The position numbers were made by a program, and so were the translations under genes. The notes under the pieces were generated by a model. The model had not been told where the DNA came from, did no database searches, and saw only the letters and a program-made list of their open reading frames with translations. A DNA stretch of 64,000 bases, taken from positions 2,170,001 through 2,234,000 of the forward strand of contig NZ_JAROCF010000001.1 of assembly GCF_030433685.1 (NCBI RefSeq). Reading direction: 5' to 3'. Below, in pieces: positions 49,360-57,733 of this stretch; the stretch's first letter is position 1; each line of letters begins with the position of its first letter. Source of the DNA: Leifsonia williamsii. GTDB lineage: Bacteria > Actinomycetota > Actinomycetes > Actinomycetales > Microbacteriaceae.

Positions 49360-50262
49360 ATGAGTCACTCCCACGGCCATGAGGCCAACCGCAACCGGCT
49401 GCTGATCGCGATCGCGATCGTCGCGGCCGTGCTCGTCGTGGAGGTCGTGGGCGCCTGGCTGAGCGGGTCGCTGGCGCTGCTCGCCGACGCCGGGCACATG
49501 CTGAGCGACGGCACGGGCCTCGTGATCGCGCTCATGGCGACGATCGTGGCGGCGCGGCCGGCGACCGACCGGCAGACCTTCGGCTTCCGGCGCGCGGAGG
49601 TGTTCGGCGCGCTGATCAACGGGCTCATCCTCGTGGCGGTGGCCGTCGGCGTGGCGATCGGCGCGGTCTCGCGGCTGATGTCGGGGGAGGCGGAGGTGCA
49701 CAGCCTCCCGATGCTGGTCGTCGCGGTGATCGGTCTGCTGGCGAACCTGGTGGCGCTGCTGGTGCTCCGCCCCTCCGCAGGGCACTCGATCAACATGCGC
49801 GGCGCCTACCTGGAGGTGCTGGGCGACCTGATCGGGTCGGCGCTGGTGATCGCCGCCGCGCTGGTCATCCTCACCACGGGCTTCCTCCCGGCGGACGCGA
49901 TCGCGTCGCTGGCGATCGCGGCGCTGATCCTGCCGCGGGCGTTCGTGCTGCTGCGCGACGTGGTGCACGTGCTGAGCGAGTCGGCGCCGGCCGACACCGA
50001 TGTCGCGGAGATCCGCCGTCACATCCTCGGGACGCCGGGTGTGGTCGCCGTGCACGACGTGCACGTGTGGGCTATCACGTCGGGCGCGCCGGTGTTCACG
50101 GCGCACGTGGTGGTGGAGCCGCGAGTGTTCCGCTCGGGCGAGACCGGCCGCCTCCTCGACGACCTCTCGGGGTGCCTTGCGAAGCACTTCGACGTGGAGC
50201 ACTCGACGTTCCAGCTCGAACCCGCCGAGCATGCCGCCCACGAGGACGAGCTGCACCGCTAG
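49360..50262 (+). CDS. cation diffusion facilitator (Zn/Co/Cd exporter, CDF family)
   Basis: The protein has 300 residues. It begins with a short His-rich MSHSHGHE. Six helices carry the CDF signature: SGSLALLADAGHMLSDGTGL (helix II, with the DxxxD-type AHMLSD metal site), FGFRRAEVFGALING, and GAYLEVLGDLIGSALVI (helix V, second metal site). The C-terminal ~90 residues are the cytoplasmic ferredoxin-like domain (VVAVHDVHVW). It exports divalent metals in exchange for protons. The start is set by the -10 hexamer 7 nt upstream. The inverted repeat on the promoter suggests metal-dependent repression. Confidence 0.93.
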   Translation: MSHSHGHEANRNRLLIAIAIVAAVLVVEVVGAWLSGSLALLADAGHMLSDGTGLVIALMATIVAARPATDRQTFGFRRAEVFGALINGLILVAVAVGVAIGAVSRLMSGEAEVHSLPMLVVAVIGLLANLVALLVLRPSAGHSINMRGAYLEVLGDLIGSALVIAAALVILTTGFLPADAIASLAIAALILPRAFVLLRDVVHVLSESAPADTDVAEIRRHILGTPGVVAVHDVHVWAITSGAPVFTAHVVVEPRVFRSGETGRLLDDLSGCLAKHFDVEHSTFQLEPAEHAAHEDELHR

Positions 50263-50277
50263 CGGTGCTGCCGCCGC

Positions 50278-50478
50278 GTCGGCAACTCCGGAGGATCGGC
50301 CCGACACGCCGCTGCGCTGCCGGTAACTCCGGAAGGCGGAGCCGCGATTCGGGCGGCCTCCGGAGTTGCGCGCGACGGCCGGGGTGTCCGCAACTCCGGA
50401 GGATCGGAGCGGGACGCGGCCCGGTTCCGGAGGAACGGGCCCGGCAGCGGCGCGTCGCGCGGCGCCTCCGGAGATGCC
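50278..50478. repeat. cluster of six AACTCCGGA-type palindromic repeats between cation exporter and dedA
   Basis: Units with the core AACTCCGGAGG occur at about 50281-50299, 50320-50339 and 50388-50407 in one orientation, and at 50356-50369 and 50464-50478 in the other. A diverged copy (CCGGTTCCGGAGGAACGGG) is at 50421-50439. The first and fourth share 17-18 consecutive bases. CTCCGGAG is itself palindromic, so each unit can fold or bind a dimer. The 227-bp gap contains no gene. Confidence 0.75.
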
Positions 50479-50489
50479 GACGACGCGGC

Positions 50490-51191
50490 TCAGATGTCGG
50501 GGGTCGGCGTGGGGTGCGCGGCGGCGGCCTCGGCCGCGCGCTTGCGCTTCGCCTTGCGGAGCGACTGGAAGTAGTGGAACAGCGTCGGCACCAGCGTGAT
50601 GACGACCGCGCCGATCAGGATGATGTCGATGTAGTTCGAGACGAAGGTCGCGACCGGCGGGATGTAGCCGATCAGATAGCCGAACAGAGTCAGGCCGGCG
50701 CCCCAGAGCAGCGCGCCCATCGCGTTGTAGAGCGAGTACTTGCGGTAGTTCATGTGGCCGACGCCCGCGGCGACCGGCGCGAAGGTGCGCACGATCGGGA
50801 CGAAGCGGGCGAGGATAATCGCCAGCGCGCCGAACCGCTCGAAGAAGGCGTTGGTGCGGCGCACGTTCTCGACGCTGAACAGCCCGCTCTCCTTGCGTTC
50901 GAAGATGCGGGGCCCGGCCTTATGGCCGATCAGATACCCGACTTCGCCGCCGAGGAACGCCGCGAAGGCGATCGCGAGGCACACCCACCAGATGTCGACG
51001 CCGAACACCAGCGAGGTGTGCGTCAGCAGGCCCGAGATGACGAGCAGCGTGTCGCCCGGGAGCAGGAAGCCGACCAGCAGACCCGTCTCGGAGAAGATGA
51101 TCCCGCAGACGACGAGCAGGGCCCACGGGCCCGCGGCCGAGATGATGGTCTCGGGGTCGAGCCAGGGGATGAGGCCGGCGTGGTGGATCAC
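50490..51191 (-). CDS. DedA-family (VTT-domain) membrane protein
   Basis: The protein has 233 residues. Typical features are FSETGLLVGFLLPGDTLLV near residue 33, AFLGGEVGYLIGHKAG, the basic/aromatic loop FFERFGALAIILARFVPIVRTFAPVAAG, and NAMGALLWGAGLTLFGYLIG. The FxRxxPxxR motif of DedA proteins is ARFVPIVRTF. These proteins move undecaprenyl phosphate or phospholipids across the membrane and support the proton motive force. The C-terminus is Lys/Arg/Ala-rich (RKAKRKRAAEAAAAH). It starts with GTG, with TGGAGAC just upstream. It diverges from the SRPBCC gene. Confidence 0.92.
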   Translation of the reverse strand: MIHHAGLIPWLDPETIISAAGPWALLVVCGIIFSETGLLVGFLLPGDTLLVISGLLTHTSLVFGVDIWWVCLAIAFAAFLGGEVGYLIGHKAGPRIFERKESGLFSVENVRRTNAFFERFGALAIILARFVPIVRTFAPVAAGVGHMNYRKYSLYNAMGALLWGAGLTLFGYLIGYIPPVATFVSNYIDIILIGAVVITLVPTLFHYFQSLRKAKRKRAAEAAAAHPTPTPDI

Positions 51192-51319
51192 GTGTCTCCA
51201 GAGGGGTTCGGGGCGATGCTGCCGAGTCTAGCGGCGCTAAGCTGCGCGCTCCGTGAAAAATCCGCGGCATGCGTGAAGATCATCCTGTGGTCTGACACCG
51301 AGAACGCTGGGAGGCGCCG

Positions 51320-51796
51320 ATGACCGGAGAGCTGCACGAGACCTTCACCGTCACCAGTCGGCTGGAGGCACCGCCCGAGCGGGTGTTCGCCGCCTTCGCC
51401 GACGACGCCGTGCGTCGGCGCTGGTTCCGCCTGCCCGGTCGGTCGCCCGAGTACCGGCACCTCTTCGCGGTCGGCGGAGGGGAGGAGGCGCACAGCACCT
51501 TCACGCATCCCGACGGCAGCACCGAGAGCCTCCGGTACCGCTCGCGCTACCTCGACATCGTGCCGGCGCGGCGCATCGTGTTCGGCTACGAGTCGTCGGT
51601 GGACGACGTGCTGCGCTGGACCTCCCTGGTCACCGTGCTCCTCGCGCCGGACGGCGACGGCACGACGCTCGACTGGATCGAGCAGGTCGCGTTCCTCGAG
51701 CGGACGGGCGACGGGAGCGCCGACCTGCCGCACCTGCGCGGCGGCACGATCCTGCGCCTCAACGGGCTGCCGGCGGCTCTCGACGGGGCCGCCTGA
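51320..51796 (+). CDS. SRPBCC (AHSA1/START-like) domain protein
   Basis: The protein has 158 residues. It starts ELHETFTVTSRLEAPPERVFAAFADDAVRRRWF, the typical opening strand-helix of the polyketide-cyclase/AHSA1 fold, and has RSRYLDIVPARRIVFGY and TTLDWIEQVAFLE later. The family binds hydrophobic ligands in a deep cavity; its role here is unknown. GGGAGG precedes the ATG by 6 nt. It ends 12 nt before the tRNA-Leu gene, which lies on the other strand. Confidence 0.83.
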   Translation: MTGELHETFTVTSRLEAPPERVFAAFADDAVRRRWFRLPGRSPEYRHLFAVGGGEEAHSTFTHPDGSTESLRYRSRYLDIVPARRIVFGYESSVDDVLRWTSLVTVLLAPDGDGTTLDWIEQVAFLERTGDGSADLPHLRGGTILRLNGLPAALDGAA

Positions 51797-51808
51797 GCGG
51801 CGGCGCAG

Positions 51809-51888
51809 TGCGGGAGAAGGGACTCGAACCCTCACGCCGAAGCACAGGAACCTAAATCCTGCGTGTCTGCCAGTTTCACCACTCCCGC
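51809..51888 (-). tRNA. tRNA-Leu (TAG)
   Basis: The minus strand gives acceptor GCGGGAG / CTCCCGC, a D arm with GTGGTGAAACTGGCAGAC, anticodon stem CAGGA/TCCTG enclosing TTTAGGT (anticodon TAG), a class II variable arm with GCTTCGGC, and T arm GGGTTCGAGTCCC. CCA is not encoded. The long variable arm and G37 after TAG agree with leucine. Confidence 0.92.
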
Positions 51889-51915
51889 GGCGCGCTGAGC
51901 ACGGCTGCAGCGCGG

Positions 51916-52950
51916 CTACGACAATAGCTCATGCACGCGCGGCGCCACCTGCGTGCCGTAGAGCTCGATCGCCCGCATGAGGTGGTCGTGACCCAGCGTG
52001 CCGTTGCTGATCTTGAGGTCGAACCGCGACAGGCCGAGGCCGCGGGCGGCGTAGGCGATCTTGGTCGCGACGGTCTCGGGCGAGCCGACGAACAGCGCGC
52101 CGTCCGGTCCCGCCTCGTGCTCGAACCGGGCGCGGGAGGCCGGCGGCCAGCCGCGCTCGGCGCCGATGCGGTTGGTCATCGCCTCCCAGTGCGGCCAGAG
52201 CAGGTCCTTCGCCTCGTCGTCGGTCGCGGCGATGAAGCCGGGGGAGTGGACGCCGATCGGGAGGGTCGCGTCCTGCTCGAACTGGTCGAGCGCCTTGCGG
52301 TACAGCTCGGCGAGCGGCTGGAAGCGCATCGGGCCGCCGCCGATGATCGCGAGCATCAGGGGGAGGCCGTAGTGCGCGGCGCGGATCACCGACTCGGGGC
52401 TGCCGCCGACGCCGATCCAGGTCTTCAGGAGGCCGTGCTCCAGGTGCGGGAAGACCGACTGCCCGTCGAGCGACGGCCGCAGCGACCCCTCCCAGGTGAC
52501 GGGCTGCTGCTTGCGGACCTCGGCGAACAGGTTGAGCTTCTCCTCGAAGAGCTCCTCGTACTGGGCGAGGTCGAAGCCGAACAGCGGGAACGACTCGATG
52601 AACGAGCCGCGGCCCAGGATGACCTCCGCCCGGCCGCCCGAGACGCCGTCGAGCGTCGCGAAGCGCTGGAAGACGCGCACCGGGTCGTCGGAGCTCAGCA
52701 CGGTGACCGCGGAGCCGAGGTGGATGTGCTCCGTGCGGCCGGCGATCGCGGCGAGCACGACCTCCGGCGCGGACACGGCGAAGTCCTTGCGGTGGTGCTC
52801 GCCGACGCCGATGAAGTCGAGGCCGACCTGGTCGGCCAGCACGCCCTCCTCGACGACGTTGCGCAGCACCTGCGCGTGCGGCAGCGGCGCGCCGTCCGCG
52901 TCGAGCGTCACGTCGCCGAAGGTGTCGATGCCGAGTTCGAGCGCGGCCAT
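51916..52950 (-). CDS. luciferase-like (LLM-class) flavin-dependent oxidoreductase
   Basis: The protein has 344 residues. It begins LELGIDTFGDV and has the LLM pattern GLDFIGVGEHHRKDFAVSAPEVVLAA, HIHLGSAVTVLSSDDPVRVFQRFATLD and GRAEVILGRGSFIESFPLFG (flavin-phosphate region), then WIGVGGSPESV. It is of the FMN-dependent alkanal-monooxygenase-like type common in actinobacteria; the substrate is unknown. GGAGGACTC precedes the ATG. The frame continues 14 codons upstream, but the ribosome site fixes the start at 52950. Confidence 0.9.
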   Translation of the reverse strand: MAALELGIDTFGDVTLDADGAPLPHAQVLRNVVEEGVLADQVGLDFIGVGEHHRKDFAVSAPEVVLAAIAGRTEHIHLGSAVTVLSSDDPVRVFQRFATLDGVSGGRAEVILGRGSFIESFPLFGFDLAQYEELFEEKLNLFAEVRKQQPVTWEGSLRPSLDGQSVFPHLEHGLLKTWIGVGGSPESVIRAAHYGLPLMLAIIGGGPMRFQPLAELYRKALDQFEQDATLPIGVHSPGFIAATDDEAKDLLWPHWEAMTNRIGAERGWPPASRARFEHEAGPDGALFVGSPETVATKIAYAARGLGLSRFDLKISNGTLGHDHLMRAIELYGTQVAPRVHELLS

Positions 52951-53032
52951 GGTGAGTCCTCCCGTCGGTGCGCCCAGTGTATGCGAACGCATGGAGATGA
53001 ACCTCCTCCGCGCGGAGGCTATTCCGGCAGCG

Positions 53033-54310
53033 CTACTCGCTGACGGGCAGGGGCTGCGGCCGCCGCGGCACGTAGCGCGGGATGTACCGGCCGAGCAGAG
53101 CGGCCCCGACCAGTCCGAGCGCGCCCATGACGCCGCTCGCGAAGGCGATCGAGACGAGCGCGGTCAGCAGCGACACCACCAGTGGTGCGACCGCCTGCCC
53201 GGCGTCGCCGGCGAACCGCCAGGCGCCGAGGAAGGCCGCCGGGCTCTCCTTCGGGGCGAGGTCGGCGCCGAGCGTCATGATGATGCCCGAGCCGATGCCG
53301 TTGGCGACCGCCAGGAAGATCGAGACCGCGATGTACCAGGCGACCCGGGCGTCGAGGTCGTGGGAGAACGCCAGCACGAGGAAGCCCGTGCCGAGCCCGA
53401 TCATCGACGGGATGGCGCTCCACATCCGGCCGAACCGGTCCATGATCTGCCCGCTCGCGTAGAACAGGGCGAAGTCGACCGCGCCGGCGATGCCGATGAT
53501 CAGCGCCGTGTTCGACTCGCTCAGACCGATGGAGACCGCCCACAGCGGCAGGAGCACGGTGCGTGCCGAGCGGACCGCGGCGACCAGCGAGACGCCTCCG
53601 CCCATCCGCGCCAGCACGGCCCGGAACGACCAGATCGTGCGGAACAGGCCGTGCGTGCGCTCCTCGGCCTCCTCCTCGCCCGCGGTGACGAGCGCGCCGG
53701 AGGCGTCGGCGGTCCGCGGACTCGGTCCGAACATCCGCTCGGGGTCCGGCAGTGCCAGCAGCACGATGACGGACCCGAGGCAGCTGACGATGAAGATCCA
53801 GAACACCGACTGCGTCGAGCCGGTCAGCGCGATCACGGCCGAGGCGATCAGCGGCCCGACGAACCAGCCGGCCCGGAACACGCCGCCCAGCGTCGACAGC
53901 GCCCGCGCGCGGTAGCGCGGCGGCACGTACGTGGTCATGAAGGCATGACGCGCGAGCGCGAACACCGCGGTCGAGAGCCCGACGACGAAGATGCCGGCCG
54001 TCAGCACCCAGTAGTTCGGCGCGAGGAGGCACACCACGACCCCGAGGATCGCGACGACGGCCGCGCCGATCATGGCGCGACGCTCGCCGATGCGCGACAC
54101 GATCCACCCGCTCGGGATGTCGCCCGCCAGCTCGCCCAGCATGATCATCGACGCGATGAAGCCGGCCATCGCGAGCCCGGCGCCGAGGTTGCCCGCGGCG
54201 ATCGGGATGATGGGGATGATCGCGCCCTCGCCGATCGAGAACAGCAGCGTGGGCAGGAACGCGGCCAGGGCGACGGAGCGGAAGCTGAAGGGGCGCTCGT
54301 CGGAAGTCAT
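53033..54310 (-). CDS. major facilitator superfamily transporter
   Basis: The protein has 425 residues with twelve hydrophobic helices. The motif A region between helices 2 and 3 reads LGELAGDIPSGWIVSRIGERRAM (GxxxDRxGRR-like). The N half has YRARALSTLGGVFRAGWFVGPLI. A charged central loop (~195-225, containing EEEAEERTHG) separates the halves. It resembles drug- or metabolite-efflux MFS proteins; no substrate can be given. On the minus strand TAGCCT lies 9 nt before the ATG. It shares a 113-bp divergent promoter region with prfB. Confidence 0.88.
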   Translation of the reverse strand: MTSDERPFSFRSVALAAFLPTLLFSIGEGAIIPIIPIAAGNLGAGLAMAGFIASMIMLGELAGDIPSGWIVSRIGERRAMIGAAVVAILGVVVCLLAPNYWVLTAGIFVVGLSTAVFALARHAFMTTYVPPRYRARALSTLGGVFRAGWFVGPLIASAVIALTGSTQSVFWIFIVSCLGSVIVLLALPDPERMFGPSPRTADASGALVTAGEEEAEERTHGLFRTIWSFRAVLARMGGGVSLVAAVRSARTVLLPLWAVSIGLSESNTALIIGIAGAVDFALFYASGQIMDRFGRMWSAIPSMIGLGTGFLVLAFSHDLDARVAWYIAVSIFLAVANGIGSGIIMTLGADLAPKESPAAFLGAWRFAGDAGQAVAPLVVSLLTALVSIAFASGVMGALGLVGAALLGRYIPRYVPRRPQPLPVSE

Positions 54311-54423
54311 CTCGTTAACAGGCTACAACTTCCGTCGGAGGCGGCCCCGGCCTCCCCGCTGCCGGATCCCCGCTGCCGGCTCCCTGCTCACGCGGGGCGG
54401 CGGCCGGTAGGCTGGACGCCGAC

Positions 54424-55542
54424 ATGATCGAACTAGACCTCTCCCAGCAGATCGCCGACCTGCGCTCGACGCTCTCCGACATCAAGGCCGTCGTCGACGT
54501 CGACAAGCTGCGCGCCGACATCGCCGCCCTCAGCGAGCAGGCGGGCGCCCCCGACCTCTGGGACGACACCGCGAACGCGCAGAAGGTGACGAGCGCGCTC
54601 AGCCACCGCCAGTCCGAGCTCAACCGCATCACCTCCGTGGAGCAGCGCCTCGACGACCTGGAGGTGCTGGTCGAGCTGGCGAACGAGGGCGACGACGAGG
54701 AGTCGGCGGCCGAGGCCCGCACCGAGCTCGAGGCCCTGCAGAAGACGCTCGGCGACCTCGAGGTGCAGACCCTGCTGAGCGGCGAGTACGACGAGCGGTC
54801 CGCCATCGTCACGATCCGCTCCGGCGCCGGCGGCGACGACGCCACCGACTTCGCCGAGATGCTGCTGCGCATGTACCTCCGCTGGGCCGAGCAGCACAAG
54901 TACCCGGTGAAGGTGATGGACACCTCCTACGCCGAGGGCGCCGGCATCAAGTCGGCGACCTTCGAGGTCGACGTGCCGTACGCCTTCGGCACGCTGTCGG
55001 TGGAGGCCGGAACGCACCGCCTCGCCCGCATCAGCCCGTTCGGCTCTGCCGACAAGCGCCAGACGTCGTTCGCGGCGGTCGAGGTCATCCCGCTCATGGA
55101 GGAGGCGACCGAGGTCGACATCCCCGAGGGCGACATCCGCGTCGACGTCTTCCGGTCCTCCGGTCCGGGCGGCCAGTCGGTCAACACCACCGACTCCGCG
55201 GTGCGCATCACGCACCTCCCGACCGGGATCGTCGTCTCGATGCAGAACGAGAAGTCGCAGATCCAGAACCGCGCCGCCGCCATGCGCGTGCTGCAGACGC
55301 GCCTCCTGCTGCTCCAGAAGGAGGAGGAGGCCGCCAAGAAGAAGGAGCTCGCCGGCACCATCACCGCGAGCTGGGGCGACCAGATGCGCTCCTACTTCCT
55401 CTACGGCCAGCAGCTCGTGAAGGACCTTCGGACCGGCTACGAGTCCGGCAACCCGCAGACCGTCTTCGACGGCGACCTCGACGGCTTCATCGCGGCGGGC
55501 ATCCGCTGGCGCGCCGGAAGCAAAGCCGAGGCTCAGGCGTAG
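54424..55542 (+). CDS. prfB: peptide chain release factor 2
   Basis: The protein has 372 residues. The peptidyl-hydrolysis motif GGQ occurs in [18 protein letters not shown] and the stop-codon-reading tripeptide SPF in [13 protein letters not shown], which defines RF2 (UGA and UAA). The N-terminal helical domain has [16 protein letters not shown]. The frame is continuous from ATG 54424: the programmed +1 frameshift seen in many bacterial prfB genes is absent, as usual in high-GC Gram-positives. TAGGCT at 54408-54413 lies 10 nt upstream of the start and could be the -10. The gene precedes ftsEX-smpB, a typical actinobacterial order. Confidence 0.97.
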   Translation: MIELDLSQQIADLRSTLSDIKAVVDVDKLRADIAALSEQAGAPDLWDDTANAQKVTSALSHRQSELNRITSVEQRLDDLEVLVELANEGDDEESAAEARTELEALQKTLGDLEVQTLLSGEYDERSAIVTIRSGAGGDDATDFAEMLLRMYLRWAEQHKYPVKVMDTSYAEGAGIKSATFEVDVPYAFGTLSVEAGTHRLARISPFGSADKRQTSFAAVEVIPLMEEATEVDIPEGDIRVDVFRSSGPGGQSVNTTDSAVRITHLPTGIVVSMQNEKSQIQNRAAAMRVLQTRLLLLQKEEEAAKKKELAGTITASWGDQMRSYFLYGQQLVKDLRTGYESGNPQTVFDGDLDGFIAAGIRWRAGSKAEAQA

Positions 55543-55604
55543 TCCACCCGACGCTCAGGCTTGACCGCGCCTGGCATGTCGCGGTGCCGGTTGCGCCGGA
55601 TCGT

Positions 55605-55619
55605 GTCTAGTCTCTAGAC
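55605..55619. promoter_or_regulatory. inverted repeat GTCTAG-TCT-CTAGAC on the ftsE promoter
   Basis: A perfect 6-bp inverted repeat with a 3-nt spacer covers TAGTCT (55608-55613), the likely -10 of ftsEX, and ends 3 nt before the ATG at 55623. It may bind a repressor or only reflect -10 sequence symmetry. Confidence 0.45.
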
Positions 55620-55622
55620 GTC

Positions 55623-56753
55623 ATGATCCGGTTCGAACACGTATCCAAGCAGTATTCGGGCACCACGCGTCCGGCGCTGAACGGCATCAACCTCGAAGTG
55701 CTGCGCGGAGAGTTCGTCTTCCTCGTCGGCGCCTCGGGGTCGGGCAAGTCCAGCTGCCTGCGCCTCATCCTCAAAGAGGAGAAGCCGTCCAAGGGCAAGA
55801 TCCACGTGCTGGGTCAGGACCTCGGCACGATCTCGTCGCGCAAGGTGCCGTACTTCCGCCGCAACATCGGCGTCGTCTTCCAGGACTTCCGCCTGCTGCC
55901 CAACAAGACGGTGTTCCAGAACGTCGCCTTCACGCTGCAGGTGATCGGCAAGTCCCGCGGCTTCATCCAGGAGGCCGTCCCGGACGTGCTGAAGATGGTG
56001 GGCCTCGAGGGCAAGGAGCAGCGCCTCCCGAACGAGCTCTCCGGCGGTGAGCAGCAGCGTGTCGCGATCGCGCGCGCCGTGGTCAACAAGCCGCAGATCC
56101 TCCTCGCCGACGAGCCGACCGGAAACCTCGATCCCGCGACCAGCGCCGGCATCATGGCGGTGCTCGAGCGCATCAACGCCGGAGGCACCACGGTGCTCAT
56201 GGCCACGCACGAGGCCGCGATCGTCGACCAGATGAAGCGGCGCGTGATCGAGCTGGTCGGCGGCCAGATCATCCGCGACGAGCGCCACGGCGGGTACGGC
56301 TTCACGGCCGCGATCCCGGTGGCGCAGGGTGCGCATGCCGCGCAGCCGGCTCCGCAGGCCGCGCCTGCTCCGCAGGCCGCGCCGGTTCCGGCCGGTGCAG
56401 CAGCGGCAGCCGCGGCGCAGCCGATGACGCGACCGCACGCTCCGACCGGCAACCCGACCGGACCGGTGTCCGCGCCGCAGCCGGTGCAGCAGCAGCCCGT
56501 CCAGCCGCAGCCGGTCCAGCAGCAGCCGGTCCAGCAGCAGCCGCAGCCCGCGCAGCACCAGCCGGCTCCTGCGCCGCAGCCGGTGCCCGACCGCTACCCG
56601 GCGCCCGTGCAGTTCGCGACGGCGCCCGTGCCTCCGGCCCCGGCCTCCGAGGAGCTGCCGGAGCACCTCAACTTCACCGCGAACCTCGACCTGCGCGGAC
56701 TCCGCGACGGCGACGACCGCGACGGCGAGCAGAATGTGGGGCCGACGAAATGA
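55623..56753 (+). CDS. ftsE: cell-division ATPase FtsE with long Pro/Gln-rich C-terminal extension
   Basis: The protein has 376 residues, against about 229 for usual FtsE. The ATPase core (1-225) has FLVGASGSGKSSCLRLIL (Walker A), NELSGGEQQRVAIARAV (signature), ILLADEPTGNLDP (Walker B) and LMATHEAAIV (H loop), all typical of FtsE. It works with FtsX to switch on peptidoglycan hydrolases at the septum. Residues ~226-376 are disordered: Ala/Pro repeats, then QPVQQQ-type repeats, and a conserved-looking end EHLNFTANLDLRGLRDGDD. The extension is probably cytoplasmic. TAGTCT lies 9 nt before the ATG. It overlaps ftsX by ATGA. Confidence 0.93.
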   Translation: MIRFEHVSKQYSGTTRPALNGINLEVLRGEFVFLVGASGSGKSSCLRLILKEEKPSKGKIHVLGQDLGTISSRKVPYFRRNIGVVFQDFRLLPNKTVFQNVAFTLQVIGKSRGFIQEAVPDVLKMVGLEGKEQRLPNELSGGEQQRVAIARAVVNKPQILLADEPTGNLDPATSAGIMAVLERINAGGTTVLMATHEAAIVDQMKRRVIELVGGQIIRDERHGGYGFTAAIPVAQGAHAAQPAPQAAPAPQAAPVPAGAAAAAAAQPMTRPHAPTGNPTGPVSAPQPVQQQPVQPQPVQQQPVQQQPQPAQHQPAPAPQPVPDRYPAPVQFATAPVPPAPASEELPEHLNFTANLDLRGLRDGDDRDGEQNVGPTK

Positions 56754-57655
56754 GATTCGGGCTCATCTGGTCGGAGGTCGCCAACGGCCTCCGCCGCAAC
56801 CTCTCGATGGTCGTCTCGGTCGTCCTCGTGACCTTCATCTCGCTGACCTTCGTCGGTACCGCCGTGCTGCTGCAGCTGCAGATCGGCCAGATGAAGACCT
56901 ACTGGTACGACCGCGCCCAGGTGGCGGTGTACATGTGCACCGAGACCGACAACTGCCAGGGCGGCGCCGCGACCGAGCAGACGATCGCCGCCGTCAAGAA
57001 GCAGCTGGAGTCGCCGGAGCTGTCGCCGTACATCCAGAAGTTCTACTTCCAGGACCAGCAGCAGGGCTACGAGCAGTTCCAGCAGCAGTTCAAGGGCAAC
57101 CAGATCGCCGACTTCGTCACGCCGGAGATGATCCCGCAGACGTTCTGGGTCAACCTGAAGGACCCGAACAACTCCGCGGTGCTCACCGAGACGCTCTCCG
57201 GCGCCGCCGGCGTGCAGAGCGTCGTCGACCAGCGCAGCTACCTGGACCAGATCTTCAGCATCCTGAACGCCGCGAGTCTCACGGCCATCGGGATAGCCGT
57301 GATCATGCTCGTGGCCGCGGTGCTGCTGATCGCGACGACGATCCGGCTCTCCGCCTTCTCGCGCCGCAGGGAGATCGGGATCATGCGGCTGGTGGGCGCC
57401 TCCAACCGCTTCATCCAGACCCCCTTCATCATCGAGGGCGTGATCGCCGCGCTGATCGGCTCGGTGCTCTCGTGCGTGGTGATAGCGCTGCTCGTGCAGT
57501 TCTTCGTGCGCGACTTCCTCGGCAACCGCATCCAATCGATCAACTTCGTGTCGATGGAGCAGGCCTGGCTCGTGATCCCGGTGCTGATCGTGATCGGCGT
57601 CGTGCTCGCCGCCGCGAGCGCGAACTTCGCGATCAAGCGGTATCTGAAGGTCTGA
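56750..57655 (+). CDS. ftsX: cell-division permease FtsX
   Basis: The protein has 301 residues. It has the FtsX layout: a first helix (LSMVVSVVLVTFISLTFVGTAVLL, cut here for brevity by its first 20: LSMVVSVVLVTFISLTFVGT), a large extracellular domain (~50-170) with a pair of cysteines in YMCTETDNCQGG, then three helices (AIGIAVIMLVAAVLLIATTI and two more) and the cytoplasmic coupling motif FSRRREIGIMRLVGASNRFI. The extracellular domain contacts peptidoglycan hydrolases such as RipC in mycobacteria. It is translationally coupled to ftsE by ATGA. The smpB gene begins 78 nt downstream. Confidence 0.96.
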   Translation: MRFGLIWSEVANGLRRNLSMVVSVVLVTFISLTFVGTAVLLQLQIGQMKTYWYDRAQVAVYMCTETDNCQGGAATEQTIAAVKKQLESPELSPYIQKFYFQDQQQGYEQFQQQFKGNQIADFVTPEMIPQTFWVNLKDPNNSAVLTETLSGAAGVQSVVDQRSYLDQIFSILNAASLTAIGIAVIMLVAAVLLIATTIRLSAFSRRREIGIMRLVGASNRFIQTPFIIEGVIAALIGSVLSCVVIALLVQFFVRDFLGNRIQSINFVSMEQAWLVIPVLIVIGVVLAAASANFAIKRYLKV

Positions 57656-57733
57656 TCCGCACTGCGCTAGACTGGTCTGCTGCCCGGCCGCGTGCCGGGC
57701 GGCATCCCGTCGTCTGATCGTGAGGAGTGAGCC

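Noticed and set aside
50278..50478. CRISPR array or riboswitch between the cation exporter and dedA
   Set aside because: Repeats are short, irregularly spaced and in both orientations. The downstream region lies at the 3' ends of both neighbouring genes, so it cannot be a leader riboswitch.
54424..54510. Programmed +1 frameshift in prfB
   Set aside because: The reading frame is continuous from the ATG with no in-frame TGA near codon 26.
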